A stretch of 64,000 bases of DNA from Kitasatospora azatica KCTC 9699 (GCF_000744785.1 NZ_JQMO01000003.1:4836001-4900000); one strand, 5' to 3'; shown: positions 34,021-43,154, numbered from the stretch's first letter. Program-made: numbers and translations. The notes: generated by a model from the letters alone, not told the origin.

Positions 34021-34713
34021 ATGGTGAGTCGGCGTGCGGTGCTGGGAGCCGGAGCCCTGGTGGTGCTGCCCGGGCAGCGGCGGGCCGCCGTCCCCGCCGT
34101 GAACTCGCCGAGCGACGCGACCCAGGCGCTGGCCCGGTTGCGCGAGGGCAACATGCGGTGGGTGCGCGGCGCGGCCCGGCACCCGGACGCCTCGCTGCCG
34201 CGCCGGCAGGACCTGGCCGGCGGCCAGGCGCCGTTCGCGGTGGTCTTCTCCTGCATCGACTCCCGGGTGCCGCCCGAACTGGTCTTCGACCAGGGGCTCG
34301 GTGACCTGCTGGTGGTGCGGACCGCCGCGCACACCCTGGACCGGCTGGTCACCGGCAGCCTGGAGTACGGCCCCGCCGAACTGGCGACCCCGCTGCTACT
34401 GGTGCTCGGACACCAGCGTTGCGGGGCGGTCACCGCTGCCGTCGGGGCGCTGCGCGGCGGCGAGCCGCTGCCGGGACACCTGGCCGAGGTGGCCGAGGAC
34501 CTGCGGCTGCCGTACCAGGCGGTGCTGGCCCGGGGTGTCGCGGAGGCGGACCTGGTGGACGCCGTGGTCCGCGAGCAGACCCGGCAGACCGTCGAGAAGC
34601 TTCGGGCCGACCGGCTGTTGGCGCCGGCGGTGGCGGCGGACCGGCTGTTGGTCTGCGGCGGCTACTACTCGCTGGACAGCGGCACGGTGGCGTTCGACTC
34701 CTTCGAACGGTAG
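34021..34713 (+). CDS. Exported beta-class carbonic anhydrase
   Basis: 230 residues from ATG 34021 (GAGGAGG upstream). MVSRRAVLGAGALVVL resembles a short Tat signal with an arginine pair. The zinc site is intact: VVFSCIDSRVPPE (Cys, Asp/Arg dyad) and GHQRCGA (His, Cys). It interconverts CO2 and bicarbonate, probably outside the membrane. Divergent from the urease operon, whose product is carbamate/CO2, which may be why they are neighbours. Confidence 0.88.
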   Translation: MVSRRAVLGAGALVVLPGQRRAAVPAVNSPSDATQALARLREGNMRWVRGAARHPDASLPRRQDLAGGQAPFAVVFSCIDSRVPPELVFDQGLGDLLVVRTAAHTLDRLVTGSLEYGPAELATPLLLVLGHQRCGAVTAAVGALRGGEPLPGHLAEVAEDLRLPYQAVLARGVAEADLVDAVVREQTRQTVEKLRADRLLAPAVAADRLLVCGGYYSLDSGTVAFDSFER

Positions 34714-34855
34714 CCACCACCCGGCGGGAAGTTGACAGCATGTCAGCAAGACGTGCGCCGCGAGCCCCCCGTGCACCTCGGCCGACGTCCTGCGCACCGT
34801 TGCGGTCGAGCCCGTGCCCGGCTGACGATGGATCAGGAGTTGGGGGGCGGGCCTG

Positions 34856-35368
34856 ATGGACAGCCGACGCAAGACCGAGGAGCGCTTGCGCGTCGCCCTG
34901 GCCCCCGCCGACCTCGCCGCACTCTCGCCACTGCGGGCCGAGCTACGGGCCGCACTGTGCCGCTGGGGGCGGGCCGAGCTGGCCGACACCGCCGAGCTGC
35001 TCGCCTGCGAGCTGGCCACCAACGCACTGCGGCACACCGACGCGGGCGCCGTACTGGAGGCGGGGCTCACCGCTGGCGGTCGGCTGCGGGTGGCGGTCCG
35101 CGACGGCGACACCCGGCTGCGGGGCCAGGTACGGGTGGGCGAGGGCGAGAGGGTGGGCGCGGGGGTGGAACCGGGCGCGCTGCTGGAGACCAGCGGCCGG
35201 GGCCTGCTGCTGGTCGACGCACTCTCGGAGAACTGGGGCGTGCGGCTCGGCGCCGAGGGCAAGACCACCTGGTTCGAGCTCGGGCCCGGCCGGACCGGGT
35301 CCCCCGGCGGCGGACCGGGCGGCGACGCTGGTGGCTGGCGGGATGGAGAAGTCGGCGGCGCGCCGTAG
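34856..35368 (+). CDS. RsbW-like anti-sigma/HATPase regulator
   Basis: 170 residues from ATG 34856. The N box ELATNALRHTDAG, G1-like VRDGDTRL and G2-like TSGRGLLLVDALSENWGV mark a GHKL ATPase of the RsbW/SpoIIAB type without a histidine kinase. Such proteins bind and phosphorylate anti-sigma antagonists. It precedes, with 171 bp between, a SpoIIE phosphatase carrying the same domain at its C-terminus, suggesting duplication of this domain within one signalling unit. Confidence 0.85.
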   Translation: MDSRRKTEERLRVALAPADLAALSPLRAELRAALCRWGRAELADTAELLACELATNALRHTDAGAVLEAGLTAGGRLRVAVRDGDTRLRGQVRVGEGERVGAGVEPGALLETSGRGLLLVDALSENWGVRLGAEGKTTWFELGPGRTGSPGGGPGGDAGGWRDGEVGGAP

Positions 35369-35539
35369 CCACGCGGCGGCATTGCTCCTTTGCCGAACAT
35401 TCGACAGGATAGTGAGAATGTGTGTCCGGACCTGGACCCCCCGGCGCGGGCCGTGTCCACCGGCCACCACCACCGAGCACCACCATCGACCACCGTGCAC
35501 CGACCACCGTGCAATTGACCCGGCAGGGGCAGGAGAACC

Positions 35540-37744
35540 ATGGCGACTGAGCCCGAGCCGCAGGGGCCCGCACGCCTCCCGCTCGGCCCGCCGGCCCAGG
35601 GCGGCCGCCGGTCCGGCACCCGTACCAGCTCACTCGCGGCGGGCCGGATCGCGGTACCCGCCGCCCTCCCGGCCGTCCAGTCCCTGGCCACTCGGACCGG
35701 CGACTCCACACCGGAGTGGCTCGAGCCGGCGATGGCCGCCAACGGCATCGGCTCCTTCGACTGGGACATCCGGCGCGACCTGATCGAGGCCGACCAGCGC
35801 GCCGTCGCGATCATCGGGGGCTCCGGAAGCAGCTTCCGGCTCAGTTCGGACGCCTTCCTGGCCCTGCTGCACCCCGAGGACGCGCCGGTGGTGCGCCGCC
35901 GGGTCGAGCGCGCGGTGGCCGAGCTCGGCCAGTGCGGCGCCTACTACCGCACCGTCTTCCCCGGCGGCGCGCTGCACGCCGTCCGGTTCCGCGGCCGGGT
36001 GCTCGCCGACGCCTTCGGGCGGCCTTCCCGGATGGTCGGCTTCGTCTGGGACGCCACCGCCGAGCTGCACAAGCGCGAGGACGCCGGCCGGATGGCCGCC
36101 CTGCGCGAGGAACGGTCGCGGTTCATCAAGGAGGCCGCCCGGGCGCTCTCCGAGGCGGTCACCGTGCGTGACGTGGCCAGGGTCTTCACCGAACTGCCGC
36201 TGCCCGGGCTGCCACCCGACGGACTGGTGCTGGCCGCCTTCGAGACCGGCCGGCTGCAGATCCTGGGCGCCAGCGGCTACCGCCCCGAGGACGTCAGCTC
36301 CTACGACCGGGCCCCGCTGGAACCGTTCCAGCCGGCCGCCGAGGCGATCCGCAGCCGGCTGCCGGTGTTCCTGTCCAGCCCCACCGAGTACCGCGAGCGC
36401 TACCCGCAGGCCTGGCCGCGGGCCTCCAGCACCGGCCGCCGCGCCTGGGCCTTCCTGCCGCTGGTGGCCAGCGGCCGGGCGATCGGCCTGTGCGTGGTCA
36501 GCTTCGACGACTCGCGCGAGCTGGACGCCGACGAGCGCACCCTGCTCTCCACCCTCGGCGGGCTGGTCGCCCAGTCGCTGGCCCGGGCCCGGCTGCACGA
36601 CGCCGAGCACGAGCTGGCCGCCGGCCTGCAGCGGGTGATGCTGCCGCGCACCGTCCCCGCCGTGCCCGGGGTGACCACCGCCGTGCGCTACCTGCCGGCC
36701 GGCTCCGGCCTGCAGATCGGCGGTGACTGGTACGACGTCGTACCGTTGCCCGGCGGACACGTCGGCCTGGTGATCGGCGACGTGCAGGGGCACGACGTGC
36801 ACGCCGCCGGCATCATGGGCCAGCTGCGGATCGCCCTGCGCGCCTACGCCGCCGAGGGCCACCCGCCGGCCGCCGTGATGGCCCGGGCCTCCCGCTTCCT
36901 GGCAGACCTGGACACCGACCACTTCGCCACCTGCACCTACGCCGAGGTGAACGTCGACTACGGCGTGGTCTACGCCGTCCGGGCCGGCCACCTGGACCCG
37001 GTGGTGCGCCGCGGCGACGGCAGCAGCGCGGTGCAGAGCGTGGTCGGCGGCCTGCCGCTGGGCGTCTCGGCCGACCAGGAGTACCAGGTCACCCGGTTCA
37101 GCCTGGACCCGGGCGAGACCGTGGTGCTGTGCACCGACGGCCTGGTCGAGTCGCGCACCATGGACCTGGACACCGGCATGGCCCGGCTCTGCGAGTCGGT
37201 GGCCGGGGAGCTCGAGTCCACCGGGGTGGACCCGATCGAGGACCTCGCCGACCGGATCGCCGCCCGGGCCGCCGACTCCGCCGAGCGTGAGGACGACATA
37301 GCGCTCCTGCTGCTGCGCTGGGACGGCCCCGAGGGCGGGCTGGCCGCCCAGCAGCTGCGCCGCCGGATCGGGCAGGCCGACCTGGCCCGGGTCGCCGAGC
37401 TGCGCGGCGAGCTGCGCGACGCACTGCGCCGCTGGGGTGTCGCCGAGCTGATCGACACCGCCGAGCTGCTGGCCTCCGAGCTGGTCACCAACGCGATCCG
37501 GCACACCGACCGGGACGCGATGTTCACCGCCCGCCTCTACCGCGAGGACGGCCGTGAGCCGCGGCTGCGGATCGAGGTGGAGGACGAGTCCGACCTGTGG
37601 CCCAAGCGCCGCACCCCCGGCGAGCAGGCCTCCTCGGGCCGCGGCCTGATGCTGGTCGAGGCGCTGGCCGATGCCTGGGGCGTGGAGCCGCGCGGGACGG
37701 GCAAGCGGATGTGGTTCGAGCTGACGGCGGGCGAGGCGGCCTGA
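35540..37744 (+). CDS. PAS-GAF-SpoIIE phosphatase-HATPase signalling protein
   Basis: 734 residues from ATG 35540 (GGAG upstream). Order: PAS-like (about 55-175, FDWDIRRDLIEADQ...FVWDATAE), GAF (about 195-355), PP2C/SpoIIE (about 375-585; QIGGDWYDVVPLPGGHVGLVIGDVQGHDVHAAG, LCTDGLVESR, EDDIALLLLRW), then a RsbW-type HATPase (about 605-734; SELVTNAIRHT, SSGRGLMLVEALADAWGV). It probably controls an anti-sigma antagonist by dephosphorylation in response to a small molecule or redox state. No sigma factor is adjacent. Confidence 0.92.
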   Translation: MATEPEPQGPARLPLGPPAQGGRRSGTRTSSLAAGRIAVPAALPAVQSLATRTGDSTPEWLEPAMAANGIGSFDWDIRRDLIEADQRAVAIIGGSGSSFRLSSDAFLALLHPEDAPVVRRRVERAVAELGQCGAYYRTVFPGGALHAVRFRGRVLADAFGRPSRMVGFVWDATAELHKREDAGRMAALREERSRFIKEAARALSEAVTVRDVARVFTELPLPGLPPDGLVLAAFETGRLQILGASGYRPEDVSSYDRAPLEPFQPAAEAIRSRLPVFLSSPTEYRERYPQAWPRASSTGRRAWAFLPLVASGRAIGLCVVSFDDSRELDADERTLLSTLGGLVAQSLARARLHDAEHELAAGLQRVMLPRTVPAVPGVTTAVRYLPAGSGLQIGGDWYDVVPLPGGHVGLVIGDVQGHDVHAAGIMGQLRIALRAYAAEGHPPAAVMARASRFLADLDTDHFATCTYAEVNVDYGVVYAVRAGHLDPVVRRGDGSSAVQSVVGGLPLGVSADQEYQVTRFSLDPGETVVLCTDGLVESRTMDLDTGMARLCESVAGELESTGVDPIEDLADRIAARAADSAEREDDIALLLLRWDGPEGGLAAQQLRRRIGQADLARVAELRGELRDALRRWGVAELIDTAELLASELVTNAIRHTDRDAMFTARLYREDGREPRLRIEVEDESDLWPKRRTPGEQASSGRGLMLVEALADAWGVEPRGTGKRMWFELTAGEAA

Positions 37745-37778
37745 CCTCGGCCGAGGCGGCCTGACACCTGGTCAGGCC

Positions 37779-37805
37779 GCCGGTCGGCGTACGCCGCCGA
37801 CCGGC
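37779..37805. terminator. Bidirectional hairpin (11-bp stem) after SpoIIE gene
   Basis: GCCGGTCGGCG (37779-37789) pairs perfectly with CGCCGACCGGC (37795-37805), loop TACGC, between convergent stops at 37744 and 37839. Confidence 0.8.
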
Positions 37806-37838
37806 GTACGGCGCTCACCCGGAGCTGCCGGCGGGTGG

Positions 37839-38852
37839 TCACCCGAACTGGCGCTCCAGGTCTTTGAGCTTCTGTTCCAGGGAGTCGAGGCGGGGCAGGG
37901 TCATGGTGTCCTCCTCGGTGGTCAGGTCGATGGTCCGCCGGCCCGGGCGGGCCGGCAGTCCGGGGGCGACGGCGGGGCCGCCCGTCGGCTCGGGGGCGGA
38001 CGCTATCGCAGGCTCCGCACTCCCGCCCGGCTCCAGTTGCCGGGCGGCTGTCGTGCGGGTGCGGCCCCAGCCGCCGTGCTGGCGGTTGATCGCACGGATC
38101 TCGGCCCGTTCGCGGCGGCTGGCCAGGCGCTGGCGCTCGCGGTTCTCCACCGCCTCGCGCCTGGTGTCACGGACCTCCTCCACCGCCTCGTCCAGGCTGC
38201 GCACCCCTTCGAGGAGCATCAGCGACCAGGCGGCGTACGTCTCCAGCGGGGCCCGCATCCAGCGCACGATCCGGATCTGCGGCAGCGGCCGCGGCACCAG
38301 ACCCTGCTCGCGCAGTGCGGCCCGGCGGGTCTGCTTGAGCGCCCGGTCGAAGAGCACGGCGGCGGAGAGCGACATCCCGGCGAAGAACTGCGGGGCGCCC
38401 GCATGCCCGAGCCCGCGCGGGGCGTGCACCCAGTTGAACCAGGCGGAGGCGCCGGCGAAGAGCCAGACCAGCAGGCGGGAGCCGAGGGCCGCGTCACCGT
38501 GGCTGGCCTCGCGCACCGCGAGCACCGAGCAGAACATCGCGGCGCCGTCCAGACCGAACGGGACCAGGTACTCCCAGCCGTCGCTCAGCCCGAGGTTCTG
38601 GATGCCGAAGCCGACCAGGCCGTGGAAGGAGAGCGCGGCGGCGACGGCCGCGCAGCAGAAGAGCAGGGTGTAGGAGGCGGCTCCGTAGAGGGACTCCTTG
38701 CGCCGCCGCCGTTCTTCGGTGCGTTCCCAGGAGTCGGCCCCGCGTGCGGCGGCCGCCCCTCGGCTGCGCAGGTAGGCGACCAGCACCGCGCTGGGGAGCA
38801 GGACGGCGATGGTGGCCACGGCCCAGCCCAGTGGTATGTCCGACAGTTTCAT
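37839..38852 (-). CDS. DUF2637 multi-pass membrane protein
   Basis: 337 residues from ATG 38852. Membrane helices near residues 5-25 (PLGWAVATIAVLLPSAVLVAYL), 55-75, 90-110 and 125-145; WEYLVPFGLDGAAMFCSVLAVREA and WFNWVHAP are DUF2637 landmarks. A cytoplasmic C-terminal half is Arg/Glu-rich, then Pro-rich, and ends in a short coiled coil (LDSLEQKLKDLERQFG). DUF2637 proteins occur in Streptomyces chromosomes and conjugative elements (SpdB-like); function unknown. Confidence 0.75.
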   Translation of the reverse strand: MKLSDIPLGWAVATIAVLLPSAVLVAYLRSRGAAAARGADSWERTEERRRRKESLYGAASYTLLFCCAAVAAALSFHGLVGFGIQNLGLSDGWEYLVPFGLDGAAMFCSVLAVREASHGDAALGSRLLVWLFAGASAWFNWVHAPRGLGHAGAPQFFAGMSLSAAVLFDRALKQTRRAALREQGLVPRPLPQIRIVRWMRAPLETYAAWSLMLLEGVRSLDEAVEEVRDTRREAVENRERQRLASRRERAEIRAINRQHGGWGRTRTTAARQLEPGGSAEPAIASAPEPTGGPAVAPGLPARPGRRTIDLTTEEDTMTLPRLDSLEQKLKDLERQFG

Positions 38853-39006
38853 TGCGCTGACCCAGCCTCGCTTTCGGCGGTCGTGGTGGCGGGGCCACCA
38901 GGGGACGTCCATCATGGCCGATGGCTGGGCTCGGCACGGGCGGTTTGCGGTCAAATACCCTGATGGGTGAGCGAACTGACGTCTCGTCAGTATGACGGTA
39001 TGACAA

Positions 39007-39861
39007 TTACAGGCGGGTGCGCGGGCAGCCGACGCAGCTCTCCGCCGGGCGCAGCGTGTAGAAGAGGCAGCAGCTGACCCGGGTGCGTGCGGGTGCTGGA
39101 GCCGGTACGGGTGCGGGTGCGGGCGCCGGTGCGGGTCCGGCGGCGCCGCGGAAGGCGGCCGCGCCGGTGAACGGGGCGGTGCCGCCGGGCAGGAGGGCGT
39201 CCAGGGCCGGCACCGCGCGCGACTCCAGTCCGAGCAGGCCGGCGGCGTACCAGAGGCTCTCCACCAGTTCGTCGGTGGCCAGGCCCCACAGGGTGCGCGG
39301 CCCGCGCCGCAGGTGCGGGCGGAAGGCGGCGAGCAGCGGGTCGAGCTGTTCGGCGACGGCGCCGCGCAGGGCGGCGCCCAGTGCGGCCTGGTCCGGCACG
39401 AGGTGGGCGCCCGGATGCCGGGCCGCCGGGTCGGTGGGCAGGCAGGCGAAGCGGTGCGGTGCGGCCGGCGGCAGGGCGAGTTCGGCCGGGCCGCCGCAGC
39501 TCGGGTGACGGAACGCGAGCTGCTCGGCCGCAGGCAGCGGAACCCGCTGTTCCAGCAGCCAGGGGAGGGTGAAGAGCAGGCAGAGCGGCCAGGTGTAGCG
39601 GTGCAGCCAGAAACCGGCGGCGACGTCGGGGCGCGGGGTGGTTCCGTAGCGCAGCCGGGCCTGCCGGGTCTCGGTGGCGATCACCCGGGCCTGCAGGGCG
39701 GGGTCGGCGAGCAGTCGACCGGTGGTCAGCCAGCCCTCGTCGGGCCGGACCGGGCCCAACCGGATCCGCAGCTCGGGGAAGACGCGGGCGAACGCGCCGT
39801 AGGCTGCCGCATAGGGGGCCGCCCCGGGGTGCGGTGCGCGGGTGCGGTGCGCGGTCCTCAT
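39007..39861 (-). CDS. FhuF-like 2Fe-2S ferric-siderophore reductase
   Basis: 284 residues from ATG 39861. The C-terminus VSCCLFYTLRPAESCVGCPRTRL has the CC-x10-C-x2-C spacing of FhuF-type 2Fe-2S proteins. The middle shows HRYTWPLCLLFTLPWLL, typical of the family. A (Pro-Ala)n linker precedes the cluster motif. It should reduce ferric iron from an imported siderophore in the cytoplasm. A strong iron box upstream supports this. Confidence 0.85.
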   Translation of the reverse strand: MRTAHRTRAPHPGAAPYAAAYGAFARVFPELRIRLGPVRPDEGWLTTGRLLADPALQARVIATETRQARLRYGTTPRPDVAAGFWLHRYTWPLCLLFTLPWLLEQRVPLPAAEQLAFRHPSCGGPAELALPPAAPHRFACLPTDPAARHPGAHLVPDQAALGAALRGAVAEQLDPLLAAFRPHLRRGPRTLWGLATDELVESLWYAAGLLGLESRAVPALDALLPGGTAPFTGAAAFRGAAGPAPAPAPAPVPAPAPARTRVSCCLFYTLRPAESCVGCPRTRL

Positions 39862-39921
39862 CGCTCGGTCCTCGTCGCTCGGCGGGAAACCGAAAGGGTG
39901 AGGCGCGTACGCCTCACCCAA

Positions 39922-39940
39922 TCAGGTTAGCCTCACCTTA
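39922..39940 (-). promoter_or_regulatory. IdeR/DmdR-type iron box
   Basis: On the minus strand TAAGGTGAGGCTAACCTGA matches about 15 of 19 positions of the actinobacterial iron box TTAGGTTAGGCTCACCTAA (consensus from memory). It ends 60 bp upstream of the FhuF-like start and overlaps the stop region of the preceding gene. Fe-loaded DmdR/IdeR should repress the gene here. Confidence 0.75.
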
Positions 39941-41008
39941 GCTGACGGGGCGTTGGACGTCCTGCTCCCCGCGTCCGTCCGGGGGACGCCGTGGTGTTGC
40001 GGCGGTCGTCGCGGTGGTCGTGGCGGCAGGCGTCGCGGCGGTCGGGACCGCCGTTGTGCCGGCGCGTGCGCCGCGGGTGCCCGGCAGGCCGGGGCGCGCG
40101 CTCGGCGGCGCTCCGCGCGGGGCGCCCGGTGGACCGCCGGTGGCCGCGACCTCGCCCAGGCGACCGACCAGCCAGACCGGCACGCCGCCCAACGCCTGCA
40201 CCAGCCGTCCAGCCTCGGCCCGCAGTTGCTGGGCCTCCTCCGGCTCGCTGACCTCGGCCAGCGCGGCCAGGGCCGGTGCCACACCCACCATGAAACCGAG
40301 TTCCTCGCGCAGCCGCAGCGAGGCGGCGAACCCCTCGCGGGCCCGCACCCGGTCGCCGCCGGCCAGCGCGAGCGCCGCCAGATGCCGCCAGGTGGACGAG
40401 GCGAGCAGGGTGTCGCCGTGCGCCAACGCCCCTTCGTGGGCCCGCCGGTAGGCGATCCAGGCGGCGGTCTGGTCGCGCAGCAGGTTCTCCGCGACCAGCC
40501 CGCGCCGGAAGTCCAGCAGTGGCCGTCCCGGTGCGTGCGGCGGCAGCAGCGCGGAGGTCCGGCCGAGCGCGGCCTGGGCCTCGTCCAGCCGGTCGCGCGG
40601 GCCGAGCACGCTGCCCAGGTAGGCCAGGAAGCCGCGGGCGCAGGCGGCCGCCGCGCGCTGCTCGGTGCTGGTCACCCCGGCCTCGGCCAGGCGCAGTGCG
40701 GCCTCCGCCTGCTCCCAGTGATCGGCGGTGAACAGGCACTGTTCGATGAGGAGTTCGGCCCGGCACAGGGCCGTCCTGGCATCCCGTTCGGCGGCCGGCA
40801 TGAGCAGTTCGGCCGCCTCCTGCCAACAGGCGCGCGAGCGCAGCCGCCAGACCGTGCCGCTGGTGATCTCGTCCAGATGGCCGTCCGTGCCCGGATGCAG
40901 CCCCCCACCGTGCGGCGGTACCCCCGGCGGGCCGCCGCGCGCGCGATCGGGCTCCGCCCCCCGCCCGCGCGTCCCCCCGCTCAGCGGGGCCGTTCCGTGC
41001 TCCGACAA
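39938..41008 (-). CDS. Conserved helical-repeat (TPR-like) protein
   Basis: 356 residues. TTG 41008 is chosen because AGGAGG lies five bases upstream; GTG 41014 is the other choice. Residues 55-265 are Ala/Leu/Glu-rich helical pairs (LFTADHWEQAEAALRLAEAGV, RAREGFAASLRLREELG, VAPALAALAEVSEPEEAQQLRAEAGRLV) as in TPR proteins or the C-terminal parts of LuxR/AfsR regulators, but no DNA-binding or ATPase domain is seen. The last 60 residues are low-complexity Ala/Thr/Pro. Function unknown. Confidence 0.6.
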   Translation of the reverse strand: MSEHGTAPLSGGTRGRGAEPDRARGGPPGVPPHGGGLHPGTDGHLDEITSGTVWRLRSRACWQEAAELLMPAAERDARTALCRAELLIEQCLFTADHWEQAEAALRLAEAGVTSTEQRAAAACARGFLAYLGSVLGPRDRLDEAQAALGRTSALLPPHAPGRPLLDFRRGLVAENLLRDQTAAWIAYRRAHEGALAHGDTLLASSTWRHLAALALAGGDRVRAREGFAASLRLREELGFMVGVAPALAALAEVSEPEEAQQLRAEAGRLVQALGGVPVWLVGRLGEVAATGGPPGAPRGAPPSARPGLPGTRGARAGTTAVPTAATPAATTTATTAATPRRPPDGRGEQDVQRPVS

Positions 41009-41166
41009 CGCCACCTCCTTGTGCGCGGTGCCCCACGGTCATGCGGCGCTCCCCGGCAGGGCCGAGGAGCACCGCAATTCAACACGGGGGCGAGCTTGTG
41101 CACCAGATCACGAGCGTGACCTTTTTGGTCGGGGAGGTTAGCGGTCCGTTGGCAGGTGTCGTTGCG

Positions 41167-42225
41167 TCAGGAGGTCCAGCCGGTCTCCAGGAGTGCTTCG
41201 GCGGCGCCGTTGACGGGGCGCGGGAGGCCGGCCTCGTCGAGGGTGAAGAGGGCGACCAGGAGCTGCTCGCCGCGCACGGTGGCCTGGTGCGAGTAGCCGG
41301 CCATGGTGAACATCGCGGCGGCCGTCTCATCGGCGTGCAGGGTCTGCAGCCACAGGCACTCGACCGAGCGCAGGTCGGCCTGGTCCGGCCAGGTGTCCAC
41401 CTGGGCCACCAGCCGCTCACCCAGCAGGGTGACCGCCTCGCGCTCCTGGCCCTCGCAGAGCTCCAGGTCGTTGAAGCCCAGCCACTCCAGGTAGCGGGCG
41501 GCGGCCAGCACGGCGTCCTGGGTGCTGCGGACCGGGTGCGGGCGGAACGGCGGCCGGTGCTGCCGGCCGGTGTGCGGGACGGACGGCATGGCGGGGCTGC
41601 CCGGGTGGACGGGGGTGCCCGGCTGGCTGGCGGGGCTGCCCGGCTGGCCGGGGCCGCTCGGCCCGGGGCTGATGGAGCCGGGACCGGTCGTGCCTGGACC
41701 GATCGAGCCTGGGCCGGTCGAGCCGGTCGAGCCGGTCGAGCCGGCCGGGCGGCCGCCGTCCGCGTAGAAGGGGGCGGGCGGGTCGCCGTACCGGCGCGCA
41801 CCGAGCGGGCGCGACCCCTGCGCGCCCTGGCCGCCGGGTCGCGGCGAGCGGTCCACCGGGAGGCGGACGGTGGCGCCGCAGTTGCAGGTGAACTCCGGCT
41901 GCGGCCACTGGTCGGAGCGGCCGCACTGCGGGCAGCGCATGCTCAACCAGGAGTCCTCCCAGGAGCGGAACCGCACCTGCACCGGCACGCCGCCCTGCAG
42001 CAGCGGCACCCGCAGGGCGGCACCGCACGGGCAGGGCAGGGTCGGCGGCTCGTAGACGTGCTCGCGGCGGCAGGCCGGGCAGCGGATGCTGCGGGCCGCA
42101 GTGGGGGTGGTGGCCGCTTCGGGGAGGTCGGGGGGTGTGCCGGGGCCGGTGAAGTCGTCGGGGAGGGAGGGTCCGGACAAGGCACGCACCGTCCGTTCGG
42201 GTGGAGTGGGCGGGTCGCCTCCCAT
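41167..42225 (-). CDS. Double zinc-ribbon protein with putative nuclease-like C-terminal domain
   Basis: 352 residues from ATG 42225. Two treble/ribbon motifs: CPACRREH...CPCGA (about 47-66) and CPQCGRSDQW...CNCGA (about 95-120). A Gly/Pro/Ser linker (SGSTGSTGPGS-like, with 9-bp repeats at 41700-41745) leads to a compact C-terminal domain (DAVLAAARYLEWLGFNDLELCEGQEREAV) that recalls restriction-endonuclease-like (Mrr) folds at its first helix, though I see no full catalytic PD-ExK. Function unknown. Confidence 0.55.
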   Translation of the reverse strand: MGGDPPTPPERTVRALSGPSLPDDFTGPGTPPDLPEAATTPTAARSIRCPACRREHVYEPPTLPCPCGAALRVPLLQGGVPVQVRFRSWEDSWLSMRCPQCGRSDQWPQPEFTCNCGATVRLPVDRSPRPGGQGAQGSRPLGARRYGDPPAPFYADGGRPAGSTGSTGSTGPGSIGPGTTGPGSISPGPSGPGQPGSPASQPGTPVHPGSPAMPSVPHTGRQHRPPFRPHPVRSTQDAVLAAARYLEWLGFNDLELCEGQEREAVTLLGERLVAQVDTWPDQADLRSVECLWLQTLHADETAAAMFTMAGYSHQATVRGEQLLVALFTLDEAGLPRPVNGAAEALLETGWTS

Positions 42226-42367
42226 GGTCCCCGATCGGGATGGCGGGCGGCAGGGAATACCCGGAATGATCAGGGCATTTTCAGGGTCGCCGGTCGATGG
42301 ACGGTTGGTCCTGCCGAGCTGCCGGCCTGCCGATCTGCTGATCTGCCGAGCTGCCGGGCCCGCTGAG

Positions 42368-42445
42368 CGACCGTCAGCCGCCAGCCGACCAGCGCGACTG
42401 TCAGCCGGCCGACCAGCGCGACCGTCAGCCGCCAGCCGACCAGCG
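42368..42445. repeat. 27-bp tandem repeat overlapping the MocA-like 3' end (3 copies)
   Basis: Copies at 42368-42394, 42395-42418 (3 bp shorter) and 42419-42445. The last copy is the true end of the MocA-like gene, including its TGA at 42425. Upstream, 42300-42360 holds looser CTGCCGAGCTGCCGG repeats. The pattern mirrors the cysH repeat: the gene end has been duplicated downstream. Confidence 0.85.
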
Positions 42446-43024
42446 GAGCAGGTCGGCGGGCGTGTCCAGATCGTCCGGCACGGCCACATCCCCGCACTCG
42501 ACCAGTCGCAGCCGCTCCTGATGCTCCTTCAGCAGCGCCCGCGCTCCTGCGTCGCCCCGGGCCCCGGCGGCCGCCTCGGCCAGGTACTCGGCGCCGATCA
42601 GCACCGGGTGCCCGCGCCGGCCGTCGTAGCCGGCGGCGGCCAGCGCGGCGCCCTCGCGGTGTGCGGCGAGCAGCCGGGCGACGGCGGCGGGGGAGACCCC
42701 GGGCGTGTCGACCAGCGCGACCAGCACCGCCGGGCTCTCGGCCGGCAGCGCGGCCAGGCCCGCGCGCAGCGAGCTGCCCATGCCCTCGGCCCAGTCGGGA
42801 TTGGCCACCACGGTGCAACCGGTCAGGTCGGCCTTCGCCAGCACCTGGTCGCGGGCCGCGCCGAGCACCACCAGGACCGGGCCGCAGCCGCCCGCGCGCA
42901 CCACGCCGACGGCGTGTTCGACCAGCGGCCGGCCCCGGAAGCTCAGCAGCGCCTTCGGCCGTCCGCCGAGCCGGCGGCCGCCTCCGGCGGCCAGCACCAG
43001 GGCGGGGATGGTGGATTCGGGCAT
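42425..43024 (-). CDS. MocA/MobA-like nucleotidyltransferase
   Basis: 199 residues from ATG 43024. LVLAAGGGRRLGGRPKALLSFRGRPLVEHAV is the NTP-transferase signature (LAAGxGxRxG-PK), and ALVDTPGVSPAAV holds the metal-binding Asp. MocA-like enzymes add CMP to molybdopterin for xanthine-dehydrogenase-type enzymes; MobA adds GMP. Divergent from moaA, which supports a molybdenum-cofactor role, though sugar nucleotidyltransferases share the fold. Confidence 0.8.
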   Translation of the reverse strand: MPESTIPALVLAAGGGRRLGGRPKALLSFRGRPLVEHAVGVVRAGGCGPVLVVLGAARDQVLAKADLTGCTVVANPDWAEGMGSSLRAGLAALPAESPAVLVALVDTPGVSPAAVARLLAAHREGAALAAAGYDGRRGHPVLIGAEYLAEAAAGARGDAGARALLKEHQERLRLVECGDVAVPDDLDTPADLLRWSAGG

Positions 43025-43154
43025 GCCACCACCATGCCCCTCGACGCGGCCCCGTGGACTTGTGTGATTCCACAAGACTGCCGCGCTGACGTTGGTGGGA
43101 GCCCGGGCCATCCGCCCCTGGATCTTCGGCGCCGGTCCGTTTCTACTGGCTGCT

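Noticed and set aside
39933-41072. Alternative 379-codon frame over the helical-repeat protein
   Set aside because: Arg/Gly/Ala-rich without helical pattern; the other frame has good repeats, a strong ribosome site and plausible composition.
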